From contig NZ_FUXG01000018.1 in assembly GCF_900167095.1 (NCBI RefSeq), forward strand, positions 1 through 58,171: a DNA stretch of 58,171 bases, given 5' to 3'. The notes under the pieces are model-generated. The model saw only the letters and a program-made list of their open reading frames with translations, was not told the origin of the DNA and searched no databases. This document shows positions 32,202 through 41,501 of this stretch, piece by piece (within the stretch, counting starts at the first letter, position 1; each line of letters starts with the position of its first letter). A program made the position numbers and the translations under genes. Source of the stretch: Oceanospirillum multiglobuliferum. Lineage in GTDB: Bacteria; Pseudomonadota; Gammaproteobacteria; Pseudomonadales; Halomonadaceae.

Positions 32202-35033
32202 TTAAGCTTTCTTTACCAACAAGGGCTGTAAGAAACGGCCTGTGTGCGACTGTGACATTTTGGCGACTTGCTCAGGTGTGCCCTCTGCAATGATCAGGCC
32301 GCCACCGCTGCCGCCCTCTGGCCCTAGGTCAATAATCCAATCCGCAGTTTTGATCACGTCTAAATTATGTTCGATCACAACAATGGTGTTGCCATGATCT
32401 CTTAAGCGCTGTAAAACCTGCATCAGCTGCTGAATATCTTCGAAATGTAAGCCTGTGGTGGGTTCGTCCAAAATATAAATCGTTTGCCCTGTGTCGCGTT
32501 TTGACAGCTCTTTGGCCAGTTTAACCCGCTGTGCTTCACCGCCTGATAATGTGGTGGCACTCTGACCGAGTCGGATATAAGAGAGACCGACCTCCATCAA
32601 CATCTGTAACTTGCGAGCTAAGGCAGGTACTGCACTGAAGAAGTTCATTGCATCTTCGATGGTCATCTCCAGCACTTCGTGAATATTCTTACCTTTGTAA
32701 CGTACTTCCAAGGTTTCTCGATTGTAGCGCTTACCTTTACACACATCGCAAGGGACATAAATATCAGGTAGGAAGTGCATCTCAACCTTGATCAAGCCAT
32801 CCCCTTGACAGGCTTCGCAACGACCGCCTTTGACGTTAAAACTGAAGCGCCCCGGTTTGTAACCCCTAGACCGTGCTTCCTGCGTGCCTGAAAATAACTC
32901 GCGAATTGGGGTAAATAAACCAGTATAAGTTGCAGGGTTGGATCTTGGTGTTCGGCCAATTGGGCTTTGATCAATGTCGATTACTTTATCGAATAACTCT
33001 AAACCTTCAATGGAGTGATACGGAGCTGGGGTTAAAGTAGTGTTACGGTTTAATTCTCGTGCCAGAATTGGGTATAAGGTACCGTTGATCAGTGTTGATT
33101 TGCCCGAACCAGAAACCCCTGTAATACAAGTCATTAAGCCTGCGGCAATGTGTAGATCAGTATTCTGTAAGTTGTTGCCCGTTGCCCCTTTGAGTTTTAG
33201 CATTTTTTCAGGGTTGGCCGGAATACGATACTTCGGAATTGCAATACAGCGTGTACCGCTTAGGTACTGGCCTGTGATCGAGTCTTTGTTGGCCATAATT
33301 TCAGCAGGTGTGCCTTGCGCAACAATCTGGCCACCGTGTACGCCTGCGCCGGGGCCAATGTCTAATACATAGTCAGCACAACGTATTGCATCTTCGTCAT
33401 GCTCAACGACGATGACGGTATTACCTAAATCTCGTAGGTGCGTCAGCGTGCTAATCAAGCGTTCGTTGTCACGCTGATGTAAGCCAATGGATGGCTCATC
33501 CAAAATATACATCACGCCCACTAAGCCTGCGCCAATCTGGCTTGCTAGTCGGATACGCTGCGCTTCACCGCCAGATAAAGTATCAGCACTGCGTTCTAAT
33601 GTGAGATAGTTGAGCCCCACGTTGACTAAAAACTGTAGGCGCTGTTGGATCTCGGTGACAATTTTACTGGCGATTTCACCTTTGCGGCCTTCAAGCGTTA
33701 GCTGCTGATAGTATTCATAAGCGCTACCAATTGGGAGCCGCGTAATCTCGGGTAAGGTGCGTTCAGCAATGCGTACATGTCGCGCCTCTTCTCGTAGACG
33801 TGTGCCGTGGCAGCTTGGGCAAGGTTGTACGCTGAGATATTTACTCAGTTCTTCGCGTACCATCTGAGATTCAGTCTCGCGATAGCGGCGCTCCATATTG
33901 GGCACCACCCCTTCAAAGGGGTGCTTGCGAATGACCTTGTCACCGCGATCATTGATATAGATAAACTCTAACTCAATTTTGCCGCTGCCCTGTAATACAG
34001 CCTCTTGTGCAGACTTCGGGAGTTCTTGCCAAGGGGTTTCTAACTTAAAGCCGTAATGGCGAGCGACCGCAGAAAGCATGGAAAAATAATATACGCTGCC
34101 ACGATCCCAACCCCTAATCGCACCTTCAGCTAAGCTGCTGTGTGGATTACTAATCAGCTTCTCTTGATTGAAAAACTGATGCACGCCCAATCCATCACAA
34201 CGCTGACAAGCTCCAGCGGGATTGTTAAAAGAGAATAGGCGCGGCTCTAATTCTTGAATGGCATAGCCACACTCAGGGCAAGCAAACTTAGAGGATAGAT
34301 TAATCTCAGGGCGATCTTCATCCATAAAGCTGACGATTGCGATGCCATCGGCTAACTGTAGCGCGGTTTCAAATGATTCAGCTAAGCGTTGTTGCTGGTC
34401 TTGTCGCACCTTAATGCGATCCACGACGACATCAATATTATGTTTTTTGTTCTTATCAAGCGTGGGAACCTCATCGAGTTCCCATATCTGATTATCGATT
34501 CTGACGCGCACAAAGCCTTGGCCTTTTAATTCGGCCAACAGATTTAAATGCTCACCTTTACGCGCACGCACTACAGGTGCTAACAGCATAATTTTGGTGT
34601 CTTCTGGTAGCGCTAGCACCTGATCAACCATTTGACTGATCTCTTGTGCCTCTAGCGGTAAATTGTGCTCTGGGCAAAAAGGTGTACCGGCACGGGCAAA
34701 CAGAAGTCTTAGGTAATCGTAGATCTCGGTAATAGTTCCAACGGTAGAGCGTGGGTTATGACTGGTGGATTTTTGCTCAATGGAAATCGCAGGTGATAAA
34801 CCTTCGATGTGATCAATATCTGGCTTTTCCATCATGGATAAGAACTGACGGGCGTAAGTTGAAAGAGATTCAACATAACGGCGTTGTCCTTCGGCGTACA
34901 AAGTGTCAAAAGCCAATGAGGATTTACCCGAACCTGATAGCCCTGTAATGACCACCAGCTTGTCACGAGGAATTTCGACATTGATGTTTTTGAGATTGTG
35001 GGTGCGTGCCCCGCGTACCACGATCTTATTCAT
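32202..35033 (-). CDS. uvrA: Excinuclease ABC subunit UvrA
   Basis: UvrA is the damage-recognition ATPase of nucleotide excision repair, loading UvrB. The 943 residues match the family (E. coli 940). Two ABC ATPase halves are seen: the first Walker [11 protein letters not shown], near residue 31 and the second, [10 protein letters not shown], in the C-terminal half, each with an LSGGEAQR signature. The zinc modules appear as [10 protein letters not shown]...CQRCDGLG and CEACQGDG...[15 protein letters not shown] lies 9 nt before the ATG. A LexA-type box about 100 bp upstream suggests SOS control. Confidence 0.98.
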   Translation of the reverse strand: MNKIVVRGARTHNLKNINVEIPRDKLVVITGLSGSGKSSLAFDTLYAEGQRRYVESLSTYARQFLSMMEKPDIDHIEGLSPAISIEQKSTSHNPRSTVGTITEIYDYLRLLFARAGTPFCPEHNLPLEAQEISQMVDQVLALPEDTKIMLLAPVVRARKGEHLNLLAELKGQGFVRVRIDNQIWELDEVPTLDKNKKHNIDVVVDRIKVRQDQQQRLAESFETALQLADGIAIVSFMDEDRPEINLSSKFACPECGYAIQELEPRLFSFNNPAGACQRCDGLGVHQFFNQEKLISNPHSSLAEGAIRGWDRGSVYYFSMLSAVARHYGFKLETPWQELPKSAQEAVLQGSGKIELEFIYINDRGDKVIRKHPFEGVVPNMERRYRETESQMVREELSKYLSVQPCPSCHGTRLREEARHVRIAERTLPEITRLPIGSAYEYYQQLTLEGRKGEIASKIVTEIQQRLQFLVNVGLNYLTLERSADTLSGGEAQRIRLASQIGAGLVGVMYILDEPSIGLHQRDNERLISTLTHLRDLGNTVIVVEHDEDAIRCADYVLDIGPGAGVHGGQIVAQGTPAEIMANKDSITGQYLSGTRCIAIPKYRIPANPEKMLKLKGATGNNLQNTDLHIAAGLMTCITGVSGSGKSTLINGTLYPILARELNRNTTLTPAPYHSIEGLELFDKVIDIDQSPIGRTPRSNPATYTGLFTPIRELFSGTQEARSRGYKPGRFSFNVKGGRCEACQGDGLIKVEMHFLPDIYVPCDVCKGKRYNRETLEVRYKGKNIHEVLEMTIEDAMNFFSAVPALARKLQMLMEVGLSYIRLGQSATTLSGGEAQRVKLAKELSKRDTGQTIYILDEPTTGLHFEDIQQLMQVLQRLRDHGNTIVVIEHNLDVIKTADWIIDLGPEGGSGGGLIIAEGTPEQVAKMSQSHTGRFLQPLLVKKA

Positions 35034-35132
35034 TGCATAGTTCCTTAGCCATTAAACTCTACCGCTGTCATTTTAAGGGCAATCATTATAGAGGCAGAGG
35101 GTTTGCACTTATAGGGGTAAACCTAAAACAAC

Positions 35133-35148
35133 CTGTATGTCTGAACAG
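35133..35148. promoter_or_regulatory. LexA (SOS) box upstream of uvrA
   Basis: CTGT-ATGTCTGA-ACAG fits the gammaproteobacterial LexA consensus CTGT-N8-ACAG exactly at both half sites. It lies in the 250-bp divergent region between uvrA and the MFS gene, 100 bp from the uvrA start and 135 bp from the other. uvrA is a classic SOS gene. Whether the MFS gene is also affected is unknown. Confidence 0.85.
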
Positions 35149-35283
35149 CAAATAGTTCAGCTTCTTCTCGGCTAAGGTAGTATTACGCCTACTATCCAGA
35201 GTAAAATGCTCGGCTCTGTTCATGTGGCGTAGACTGCATAACATCAAGGTTGAATGAGATCATCAAGAGGTTAAAGAGTAGCC

Positions 35284-36648
35284 ATGAGTATTGAGTCGAT
35301 GACCACTGGCGAACGCCGTGCGGTTTCCGGATTAGCCGGGCTGTACGCGTTAAGAATGCTGGGTTTGTTTATGGTGTTACCCGTATTCTCGATTTATAGT
35401 GCCGATTTAGAAGGCGCAACGCCCGCATTAATCGGCATGGCAATTGGTGGTTATGGTTTAACGCAAGCGCTACTACAGATTCCATTTGGCTTTTTGTCTG
35501 ATAAGTTAGGGCGCAAAGTCGTTATCGTCTCAGGATTACTGCTGTTTGTTCTGGGCAGCATTGTGGCAGCGATGTCTACAACTATCGAAGGTGTCATCAT
35601 AGGGCGCTGCTTACAAGGCAGTGGGGCTATTGCCAGTAGCATTATGGCATTGCTGTCTGACCTTACCCGTGAACAGATGCGAATGCGCGCAATGGCTGCG
35701 GTAGGTATGAGTATTGGTATCTCATTCTCTGTGGCAATGGTGTTGGGGCCAATTGTTTCTCAGCCCTTTGGCTTGTCTGGGCTGTTTTGGTTTACAGCAG
35801 TTTTGGCTTCGCTGGGTATCTTAGTCATTTGGAAATGGGTGCCAACGCCAAAACTTTACGCTAGCCATCGTGATACTAATGTGCAAAAAGGCGATATCAA
35901 AGCCATTTTAAAGCATCCTGAATTACTGCGTTTGGATCTGGGAATCTTAGTGTTACACCTGATTCTAACCGCAACGTTTGTAGTGATTCCTTTACGTCTA
36001 CGTGATTTAGGTTTTTTACCTGAAACGCACTGGATGATTTATTTGCCTGTTATGATTGTCGCCTTTATTGCTATGGTGCCCTTTATTCTTGTGGCTGAGA
36101 AGAAGCGTAAGATGAAGCCTATTTTTCTCTTTGCTATTAGCTTAATTGCCATTTCACAACTGTTAATGGGCTTGATCTCAGCCAGTGGTAGTGTGATCTT
36201 AATCGCGCTACTGTTTCTATTTTTTATGGCCTTTAATTTACTAGAAGCCTCGTTGCCTTCTTTGATCAGCAAATTGTCACCTGCTGGACAAAAAGGCACC
36301 GCAATGGGTGTTTATTCAAGCTGTCAGTTTATGGGCGCTTTTTTGGGCGGTCTATTGGGTGGCTATCTTTATGGTGAAAAAGGCATTGATGCCGTTTTAT
36401 TGGTGTCGGGTGCTTTGGCCTTGTTATGGTTGGCCTTCGCCTTCTCAATGAAAGCGCCAAAGCAGATGACAGGCAAGGTAGTTCCCTTACTGGAGCTGAG
36501 CCAAGAATATACCGACGACCTGAGTAAAAAGCTGTTAGCAATTGCTGGGGTTGAAGAAGTTGTGATTGTCGCAGATGAAAAAGCTGCTTATTTGAAGGTT
36601 GATAAAGACGCATTTGATGAACAGGCGTTAGCCACGGTTCTAGCCTGA
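35284..36648 (+). CDS. yajR: MFS transporter, YajR type, with C-terminal ferredoxin-like domain
   Basis: Major facilitator superfamily inner-membrane transporter with about 12 membrane helices in residues 15-385. Motif A appears as [12 protein letters not shown] at 69-80, between helices 2 and 3. The last 65 residues form a soluble tail ([39 protein letters not shown] pattern, alpha/beta), matching the extra YAM domain of E. coli YajR, also 454 residues. Substrate is unknown. GAGG lies upstream of the ATG. The order uvrA-MFS-ssb is also known from Pseudomonas. I am confident of the MFS call, less of the exact orthology. Confidence 0.8.
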   Translation: MSIESMTTGERRAVSGLAGLYALRMLGLFMVLPVFSIYSADLEGATPALIGMAIGGYGLTQALLQIPFGFLSDKLGRKVVIVSGLLLFVLGSIVAAMSTTIEGVIIGRCLQGSGAIASSIMALLSDLTREQMRMRAMAAVGMSIGISFSVAMVLGPIVSQPFGLSGLFWFTAVLASLGILVIWKWVPTPKLYASHRDTNVQKGDIKAILKHPELLRLDLGILVLHLILTATFVVIPLRLRDLGFLPETHWMIYLPVMIVAFIAMVPFILVAEKKRKMKPIFLFAISLIAISQLLMGLISASGSVILIALLFLFFMAFNLLEASLPSLISKLSPAGQKGTAMGVYSSCQFMGAFLGGLLGGYLYGEKGIDAVLLVSGALALLWLAFAFSMKAPKQMTGKVVPLLELSQEYTDDLSKKLLAIAGVEEVVIVADEKAAYLKVDKDAFDEQALATVLA

Positions 36649-36688
36649 TCTCGAGCCCCTATATCAAAAGCCACTATTGGAGAAAATT

Positions 36689-37381
36689 ATGTCTCGTGGA
36701 ATTAACAAAGTTATTCTGGTAGGTAACGTGGGCCAAGACCCAGAAGTACGCTATCTGCCAAGTGGTGGCGCAGTTGCCAACGTTTCTATTGCCACTAGCG
36801 AAAGCTGGATGGACAAGAATACCAACCAGCGCCAAGACAAAACTGAATGGCACCGTGTGGTATTTTTTGGCAAATTGGCTGATATTGTCAGCCAGTATGT
36901 TAAAAAAGGCTCAAAGCTTTATGTTGAAGGCAAACTGCAAACACGTAAATGGCAAGATCAAGCGGGCCAAGACAAATATACAACAGAGATTGTAGTTGAT
37001 GGTTTCACTGGTGTGATGCAGATGTTAGATGGTCGCGGTGAAGGTGGGGCAGGTCAAGGCCAGCAAGGTATGCCTTCTTCATTACCGCCACAGGGTGGTT
37101 ATGGTCAGCAACCACAATACCAGCAGGCACCACAGCAGCAAGCGCCGCAATATCAGCAGCCTGCCGCTCAGCCTCAGTATCAACAGGTGCCACAGCAAGC
37201 CCCACAGTACCAGCAGCCAGATTACAATCAAGCAGCGCCTGCAATGCAGCAGCCTGCGCAAGCTCGTCCTGCGCCACAACAGGCACCACAGAGTAACTTT
37301 GGTTCTCCGGCAAGTAATCCAGCGCAAAGTCCAGCTCCAAGCCAAAGCTTTGACGATTTTGACGATGATATTCCATTCTAA
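36689..37381 (+). CDS. ssb: Single-stranded DNA-binding protein
   Basis: SSB coats single-stranded DNA in replication, repair and recombination, and recruits partners through its C-terminal tip. An ATG at 36677 is in frame, but the family start [21 protein letters not shown] is at 36689 behind TTGGAGAA. The 230-residue protein has the OB fold at about 1-112, then a long Gln/Pro/Ala-rich linker (about 113-220) built of repeated PQYQQ-like units, and the acidic tip DFDDDIPF. It is longer than E. coli SSB (178) because of the linker. Adjacency to uvrA suggests SOS-linked expression, but the LexA box is 1.5 kb away. Confidence 0.97.
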   Translation: MSRGINKVILVGNVGQDPEVRYLPSGGAVANVSIATSESWMDKNTNQRQDKTEWHRVVFFGKLADIVSQYVKKGSKLYVEGKLQTRKWQDQAGQDKYTTEIVVDGFTGVMQMLDGRGEGGAGQGQQGMPSSLPPQGGYGQQPQYQQAPQQQAPQYQQPAAQPQYQQVPQQAPQYQQPDYNQAAPAMQQPAQARPAPQQAPQSNFGSPASNPAQSPAPSQSFDDFDDDIPF

Positions 37382-37494
37382 ATACTGCTTTAACCTTGCT
37401 CTGGTTTGATTTCTTCTTCATGCCAGAGCTTGGTAGAAACAAGCTGTTTTAATGATATGGCCCGTCAATTTGCACTCAAACTCAGGAGATAAGG

Positions 37495-38403
37495 ATGCAC
37501 ATTTTTTTCGTAGAGGGTGAATCCCACTTGGCGCGGGCGCTGATTCATTACGCTCAATCCATCCGTGGTATTCGCGTAGAAGTTTATCAAGGTGATCTTG
37601 AGAACCTACGTGAGCTAGAGCTGCAACTAACCGCACTAAGTCCTGACTTTGTTGTAAACAGCTATGAGTTCTCTGACTACTTAAAAGCAGAGCAGCGTCA
37701 AGACCAAGCTTGGCAGATCAACGCCATATTCCCTGACCATTTGGCGCATATCTGTTTAGAATTGAGTGCAGGTTTATTACATATCTCTTCAGACGAGGTC
37801 ATCGGTGAAACCCGTGGTATACCTTTTCACGAGAAAGACACTGTTCACCCGATTAATGCCTATGGTGAGAGCAAATGGCAAGGCGAAGAAGCTGTACGCC
37901 AATTATTAAAACGCCATATCATTCTGCGCTTAGGCTCACTGTTTAGCGGTGATGAAAACGGTTGGACTCACCAGCTCATCCAAAAAGCAGCCTCTGCACA
38001 AGGTTTACAAGAAGCTGCGGATATTACACTGTCGCCGACTGCTACCTCAGATGTCGCAAGGGTTGTAATTGGTATCTTGCAGCAGCTTGATGCGGGAGCA
38101 GATTGTTGGGGCACTTTCCAGTATGCGGGAGTCGAAGCGGTCAGCAGAGCAAGCTTTGCTGAACAAGTGATTCAGCTGGCGCAAGATAGAGGCCTGTTGA
38201 CGGGAATGGAGGCAGTGCGCTCTGTCTCTGCGGCAAGTCTTGGTCTAGCTGGTCTACAGGCACTGCATCGAGAGATGAACTGCCAAAAAATTATGGATCA
38301 TTTTGGCATTAAACAGCGCAGCTGGCGGCCAGAATTGGTAGCTTGTTTAGAATATCTGGCAGATAGCTTAGAAGCTAAGGCCGCAGCAGAAGAGGAAAAC
38401 TAA
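37495..38403 (+). CDS. RmlD-like SDR-fold protein (sugar-nucleotide reductase family)
   Basis: The 302-residue protein resembles dTDP-4-dehydrorhamnose reductase and other extended SDR proteins. The catalytic pattern is preserved: LLHISSDEVIG (near 95-104) stands for the usual STDYVF segment, and Y123-GES-K127 is the YxxxK pair in HPINAYGESKWQGE. The N-terminal Rossmann loop is degenerate (FVEGESHLARAL in place of GxxGxxG), so cofactor use is doubtful. GGAG lies 7 nt before the ATG. It is separated from plsC by 3 nt and is likely co-transcribed with it. No rhamnose pathway genes are nearby, so the substrate is unknown. Confidence 0.75.
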   Translation: MHIFFVEGESHLARALIHYAQSIRGIRVEVYQGDLENLRELELQLTALSPDFVVNSYEFSDYLKAEQRQDQAWQINAIFPDHLAHICLELSAGLLHISSDEVIGETRGIPFHEKDTVHPINAYGESKWQGEEAVRQLLKRHIILRLGSLFSGDENGWTHQLIQKAASAQGLQEAADITLSPTATSDVARVVIGILQQLDAGADCWGTFQYAGVEAVSRASFAEQVIQLAQDRGLLTGMEAVRSVSAASLGLAGLQALHREMNCQKIMDHFGIKQRSWRPELVACLEYLADSLEAKAAAEEEN

Positions 38404-38406
38404 TAG

Positions 38407-39189
38407 ATGATCACGGCGATTCGTTCGGTCTTCTTTTATATCGGTTATGTAATGGCATTGCTGCTAGTGTCCTGCATTATTATGCCCTTGTCGTTACCTT
38501 TGCCGCAGCCTGCTCGTGCTTGGCTTATTTTGCGTTATAACTGGTTTGTGCTGTTATGGTTACGCATTACCTGCGGTATTCGCTACGAGGTTGAAGGTGT
38601 AGAGCACCTACCCAAGCCTGACCAGAATGTTGTGATTTTGAGTAATCACCAGTCTGAATGGGAAACAATCTATCTACAGCTGGTGGCTCAACCAATGAGC
38701 ACCGTTTTAAAGCAAGAGCTGTTGAAAATCCCATTCTTTGGCTGGGGTTTACGTGTGCTCAAACCTATCGCTGTTGATCGCAGCAAACCTGCGGCGGCAA
38801 TGAAGCAAGTGTTGAAGCAAGGTAAGGATCGCTTAGAGGAAGGTCTATCTGTACTGGTTTTCCCAGAAGGTACGCGTACAGAGCCAGGCTCAAGAGGAGA
38901 CCATAAAAAAGGCGGTGCGATGTTGGCCGTCAACGGCAAAAAGATGATTTTGCCAGTGGCACACAATGCGGGTGAGCATTGGACCTCAAGTCCGTTACAG
39001 AAGAAGTCAGGCACTATCAAGGTAGTGTTTGGTGAACTGATTGCAACAGAAGGGCGTCACGTGAATGAGGTGCATGCTGAGGTTACGCAATGGCTGGAAA
39101 CGCAAGTGAACCGCATCTCGGCTTACCCTGTGCCAGAGGTGACAGCAGAGCAACAAACCGTTGAAGCAAAAGCTGATATATCCCAGTAA
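38407..39189 (+). CDS. plsC: 1-acyl-sn-glycerol-3-phosphate acyltransferase (PlsC family)
   Basis: Membrane acyltransferase of phospholipid synthesis, expected to convert lysophosphatidic acid to phosphatidic acid. The 260 residues start with one or two hydrophobic segments (about 8-32 and 40-55). Motif I is NHQSEWE at 80-86, the H-x4-E variant of H-x4-D; motif III is FPEGTRTEPG around 152-161; motif II-like FFGWGLRVLKPIAVDR lies between. It is coupled to the SDR-like gene upstream (3-nt gap) and ends at a strong terminator. Specific acceptor and acyl donor cannot be told from sequence. Confidence 0.88.
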   Translation: MITAIRSVFFYIGYVMALLLVSCIIMPLSLPLPQPARAWLILRYNWFVLLWLRITCGIRYEVEGVEHLPKPDQNVVILSNHQSEWETIYLQLVAQPMSTVLKQELLKIPFFGWGLRVLKPIAVDRSKPAAAMKQVLKQGKDRLEEGLSVLVFPEGTRTEPGSRGDHKKGGAMLAVNGKKMILPVAHNAGEHWTSSPLQKKSGTIKVVFGELIATEGRHVNEVHAEVTQWLETQVNRISAYPVPEVTAEQQTVEAKADISQ

Positions 39190-39210
39190 GTGAAACCAGC
39201 CTAAAATACA

Positions 39211-39248
39211 GAAAGCCTATTTGTGAGATCACAAATAGGCTTTCTTCT
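39211..39248. terminator. Terminator between plsC and metF
   Basis: A 15-bp perfect stem, GAAAGCCTATTTGTG (39211-39225) with CACAAATAGGCTTTC (39230-39244), around AGAT. The T-tract is interrupted (TTTCTTC) on the plus strand, and the other strand has a similarly broken tract. Its position between converging genes supports a bidirectional terminator. Confidence 0.8.
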
Positions 39249-39262
39249 GTAAAATGGTTCTA

Positions 39263-40096
39263 CTAGAAACCTAAGTTTTTACAAATAGCGATATTAGGCT
39301 CCGCTTGATTCATGGTGTAGAAGTGCAAACTAGGCGCACCACCTGCAATCAGTTGCTCACATAGACGAGTAATCACCTCTTCCCCAAACTGACGAATGCT
39401 TGCACTATCATCACCATAAGACTCCAGTTGCTTACGTACCCAACGTGGAATTTCAGCACCACAAGCATCGCTGAAGCGGGCTAAGTTACTGTAGTTAGTG
39501 ATAGGCATGATGCCTGGAATGATGGGGGCAGTAATCCCCAGCTTTTGACAGCGTTCTACAAAGTAAAAATAAGCATCTGGGTTAAAGAAGTACTGCGTAA
39601 TTGCACTGTTGGCGCCGGCATCAATTTTTCTCTTGAAATTAAGCAGGTCGGCTTCGAAGTTTGAGGCTTGTGGGTGAGTCTCAGGATAAGCCGCCACTTC
39701 AAGGTGAAAATGATCGCCTGTTTCGGCACGAATAAACTCGACTAGCTCATTAGCATAGCGCAGCTCACCGGCAGACCCCATGCCAGAAGGCAAATCACCA
39801 CGTAGGGCGACAATGCGGTTAATGCCTTTTACGATATAAAAATTCAGTAATTCGCGCAGGCTTTCTTTGCTGCTACCCACGCAGGACAGGTGAGGGGCTG
39901 TATTGATGCCCGCCTCACGCATTTCAAGTACAGTTTGAATGGTACGCTCTTGAGTTGAACCGCCTGCACCATAAGTCACAGAGAAGAATGCAGGGTTCAT
40001 AGCCGCCAGTTGATCGCGCACAACTTTAAGTTTTTCTTGCCCTTGAGGGGTTTTGGGTGGGAAAAATTCAAAACTGAAATCAATAGACTGGCTCAT
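39263..40096 (-). CDS. metF: 5,10-methylenetetrahydrofolate reductase
   Basis: FAD enzyme that reduces methylene-THF to methyl-THF for methionine synthesis. The 277 residues form the single TIM-barrel domain of bacterial MetF (E. coli 296). It begins SQSIDFSFEFFPPKTPQGQE, with the FEFFPPK signature near residue 9. Other conserved parts are VTYGAGGSTQERT, RIVALRGDLPSG, and QYFFNPDAYFYFVERC, which follows the conserved DAGANSAITQ segment. It converges with plsC and diverges from the TPR gene. A 263-bp region separates the divergent starts; no S-adenosylmethionine riboswitch was recognised there. Confidence 0.97.
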   Translation of the reverse strand: MSQSIDFSFEFFPPKTPQGQEKLKVVRDQLAAMNPAFFSVTYGAGGSTQERTIQTVLEMREAGINTAPHLSCVGSSKESLRELLNFYIVKGINRIVALRGDLPSGMGSAGELRYANELVEFIRAETGDHFHLEVAAYPETHPQASNFEADLLNFKRKIDAGANSAITQYFFNPDAYFYFVERCQKLGITAPIIPGIMPITNYSNLARFSDACGAEIPRWVRKQLESYGDDSASIRQFGEEVITRLCEQLIAGGAPSLHFYTMNQAEPNIAICKNLGF

Positions 40097-40359
40097 GGCG
40101 ATATTCCAAAAAAGATGTACTGGTAAAATTCTTATTACTTTTTACAGGCTTTGTTCTGCTTTGGCTAATGAATCTTTTGATGGTTTTTATGAATATATCT
40201 CATAATGCCTAGTATAATTTCCTCGAATTCATTCATGCTGAGACAATCATCTTTGTTCAATAGCACTAAGCTGTTTACTTGGACTAGGCAAAATAGCCTT
40301 AATCAGGTACAAACAATAGCCTCCGTCTAACTGCATTCATAACCAAAAAGGTAGGGAAT

Positions 40360-41466
40360 ATGAGCCAAGCACCTCTGGCAGCACAAGCAACTGATTCAGC
40401 GACCTCTATTGAGTTATCTGCGGCTAGCATGGACTGTTTATTGCTCAGTCAAAGCTTGGCTGACTTACCTATTCAGCAGCAGATATTGCAAACGGCTTTC
40501 GAGCGAGTGGGGCAGAGTGCAGATTTAGAGCAGGCGCTTAGTCGCTGTCAGAAACTAGGATTAGCGCTGCAAGTTGATCTTGGTTTATGGTCGATTGATC
40601 AAAATGTCAGTCGGTATCCAGTGGCGTTAACGTCTGAGCATTTACTACGTATAGCAGAGTTAAAGCAGGCTCTGATTAGCTATCTAATAGACGCGATTGA
40701 CGGCAAGGTAGATGCGAATCTGACGCTTGATGATATTGAGCATATCCGTTGTTTAAGCGCAGACCCTCAAGATGATCTGCAATGTGATCTTTTAATCTGG
40801 CTGGCAGATTTTGATTATCAGGGTGGTCGTTTTGATCTTGCGGCTCAGAACTGGCAATCGGTTTATCTGTTTGTTAAACAACAGCAGGGTGCAGAGCATC
40901 CAGACACATTGGCTTGTATGAATAATTTTGCAGAAAGCCTGCAACAGCAAGGGGCATACGTTGAAGCTCAAGAGCTTTACCAAGAGCAACTGAGCCTTTG
41001 TCTCTCAGCGTTAGGTGAAGAGGATGACTCAACTTTAACTTGTATGAACAACTTGGCGGCCGTATTGAAGCGATTGCACCAGTTAGATGAGGCCAAAGCC
41101 TTAGAGGAGCGGGTTGTAGAATTAAGGTTGCGTCTATTAGGTGCAGAACATCCTGATACTTTAGGCAGTCAAAACAATCTTGCTAGTACCTTAAAGGCGT
41201 TGGGCAATATTGCTGAGGCTAGAGCATTACAAGAACAGGTGCTGAGTGTCCGCAGACAAATCTTCCCAGAGAGGCATCCTCATATTACTGAAGCGGCTTG
41301 GAACTTATTGCAGACCTTGTTTCAGCAGGGTGAATACCAATCAGACTTGTGCCAAGAGGTATTGTTTGATGACTTGCTTTGGTTATTGGAAGATAAAGCA
41401 GTATTGCAACATAACACTGAGTTTCAGATAAAAGAGCTGTTGCAGAAGTTGTTGAATCAGGGCTAG
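40360..41466 (+). CDS. Tetratricopeptide-repeat protein, kinesin-light-chain type
   Basis: Function not recognised. The 368-residue protein has no signal peptide and no membrane helix, so it should be cytoplasmic. Residues about 170-320 hold three to four TPR units of roughly 42 residues with the kinesin-light-chain style signature, for example GAEHPDTLACMNNFAESL, EEDDSTLTCMNNLAAVLK and GAEHPDTLGSQNNLASTLK. The N-terminal 150 residues are leucine-rich and unlike any family I can name. AGGTAGGG precedes the ATG. It is transcribed alone, divergent from metF. Such repeats mediate protein-protein contacts; partner unknown. Confidence 0.75.
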   Translation: MSQAPLAAQATDSATSIELSAASMDCLLLSQSLADLPIQQQILQTAFERVGQSADLEQALSRCQKLGLALQVDLGLWSIDQNVSRYPVALTSEHLLRIAELKQALISYLIDAIDGKVDANLTLDDIEHIRCLSADPQDDLQCDLLIWLADFDYQGGRFDLAAQNWQSVYLFVKQQQGAEHPDTLACMNNFAESLQQQGAYVEAQELYQEQLSLCLSALGEEDDSTLTCMNNLAAVLKRLHQLDEAKALEERVVELRLRLLGAEHPDTLGSQNNLASTLKALGNIAEARALQEQVLSVRRQIFPERHPHITEAAWNLLQTLFQQGEYQSDLCQEVLFDDLLWLLEDKAVLQHNTEFQIKELLQKLLNQG

Positions 41467-41501
41467 TGCAAAAACTCTAGCCCTGCTATATAGCCTGAAC
41501 C

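Noticed and set aside
37390..37440. Inverted repeat GCTCTGG...CCAGAGC after ssb as a terminator
   Set aside because: The loop is about 18 nt and no T-run follows; it is too weak to call.
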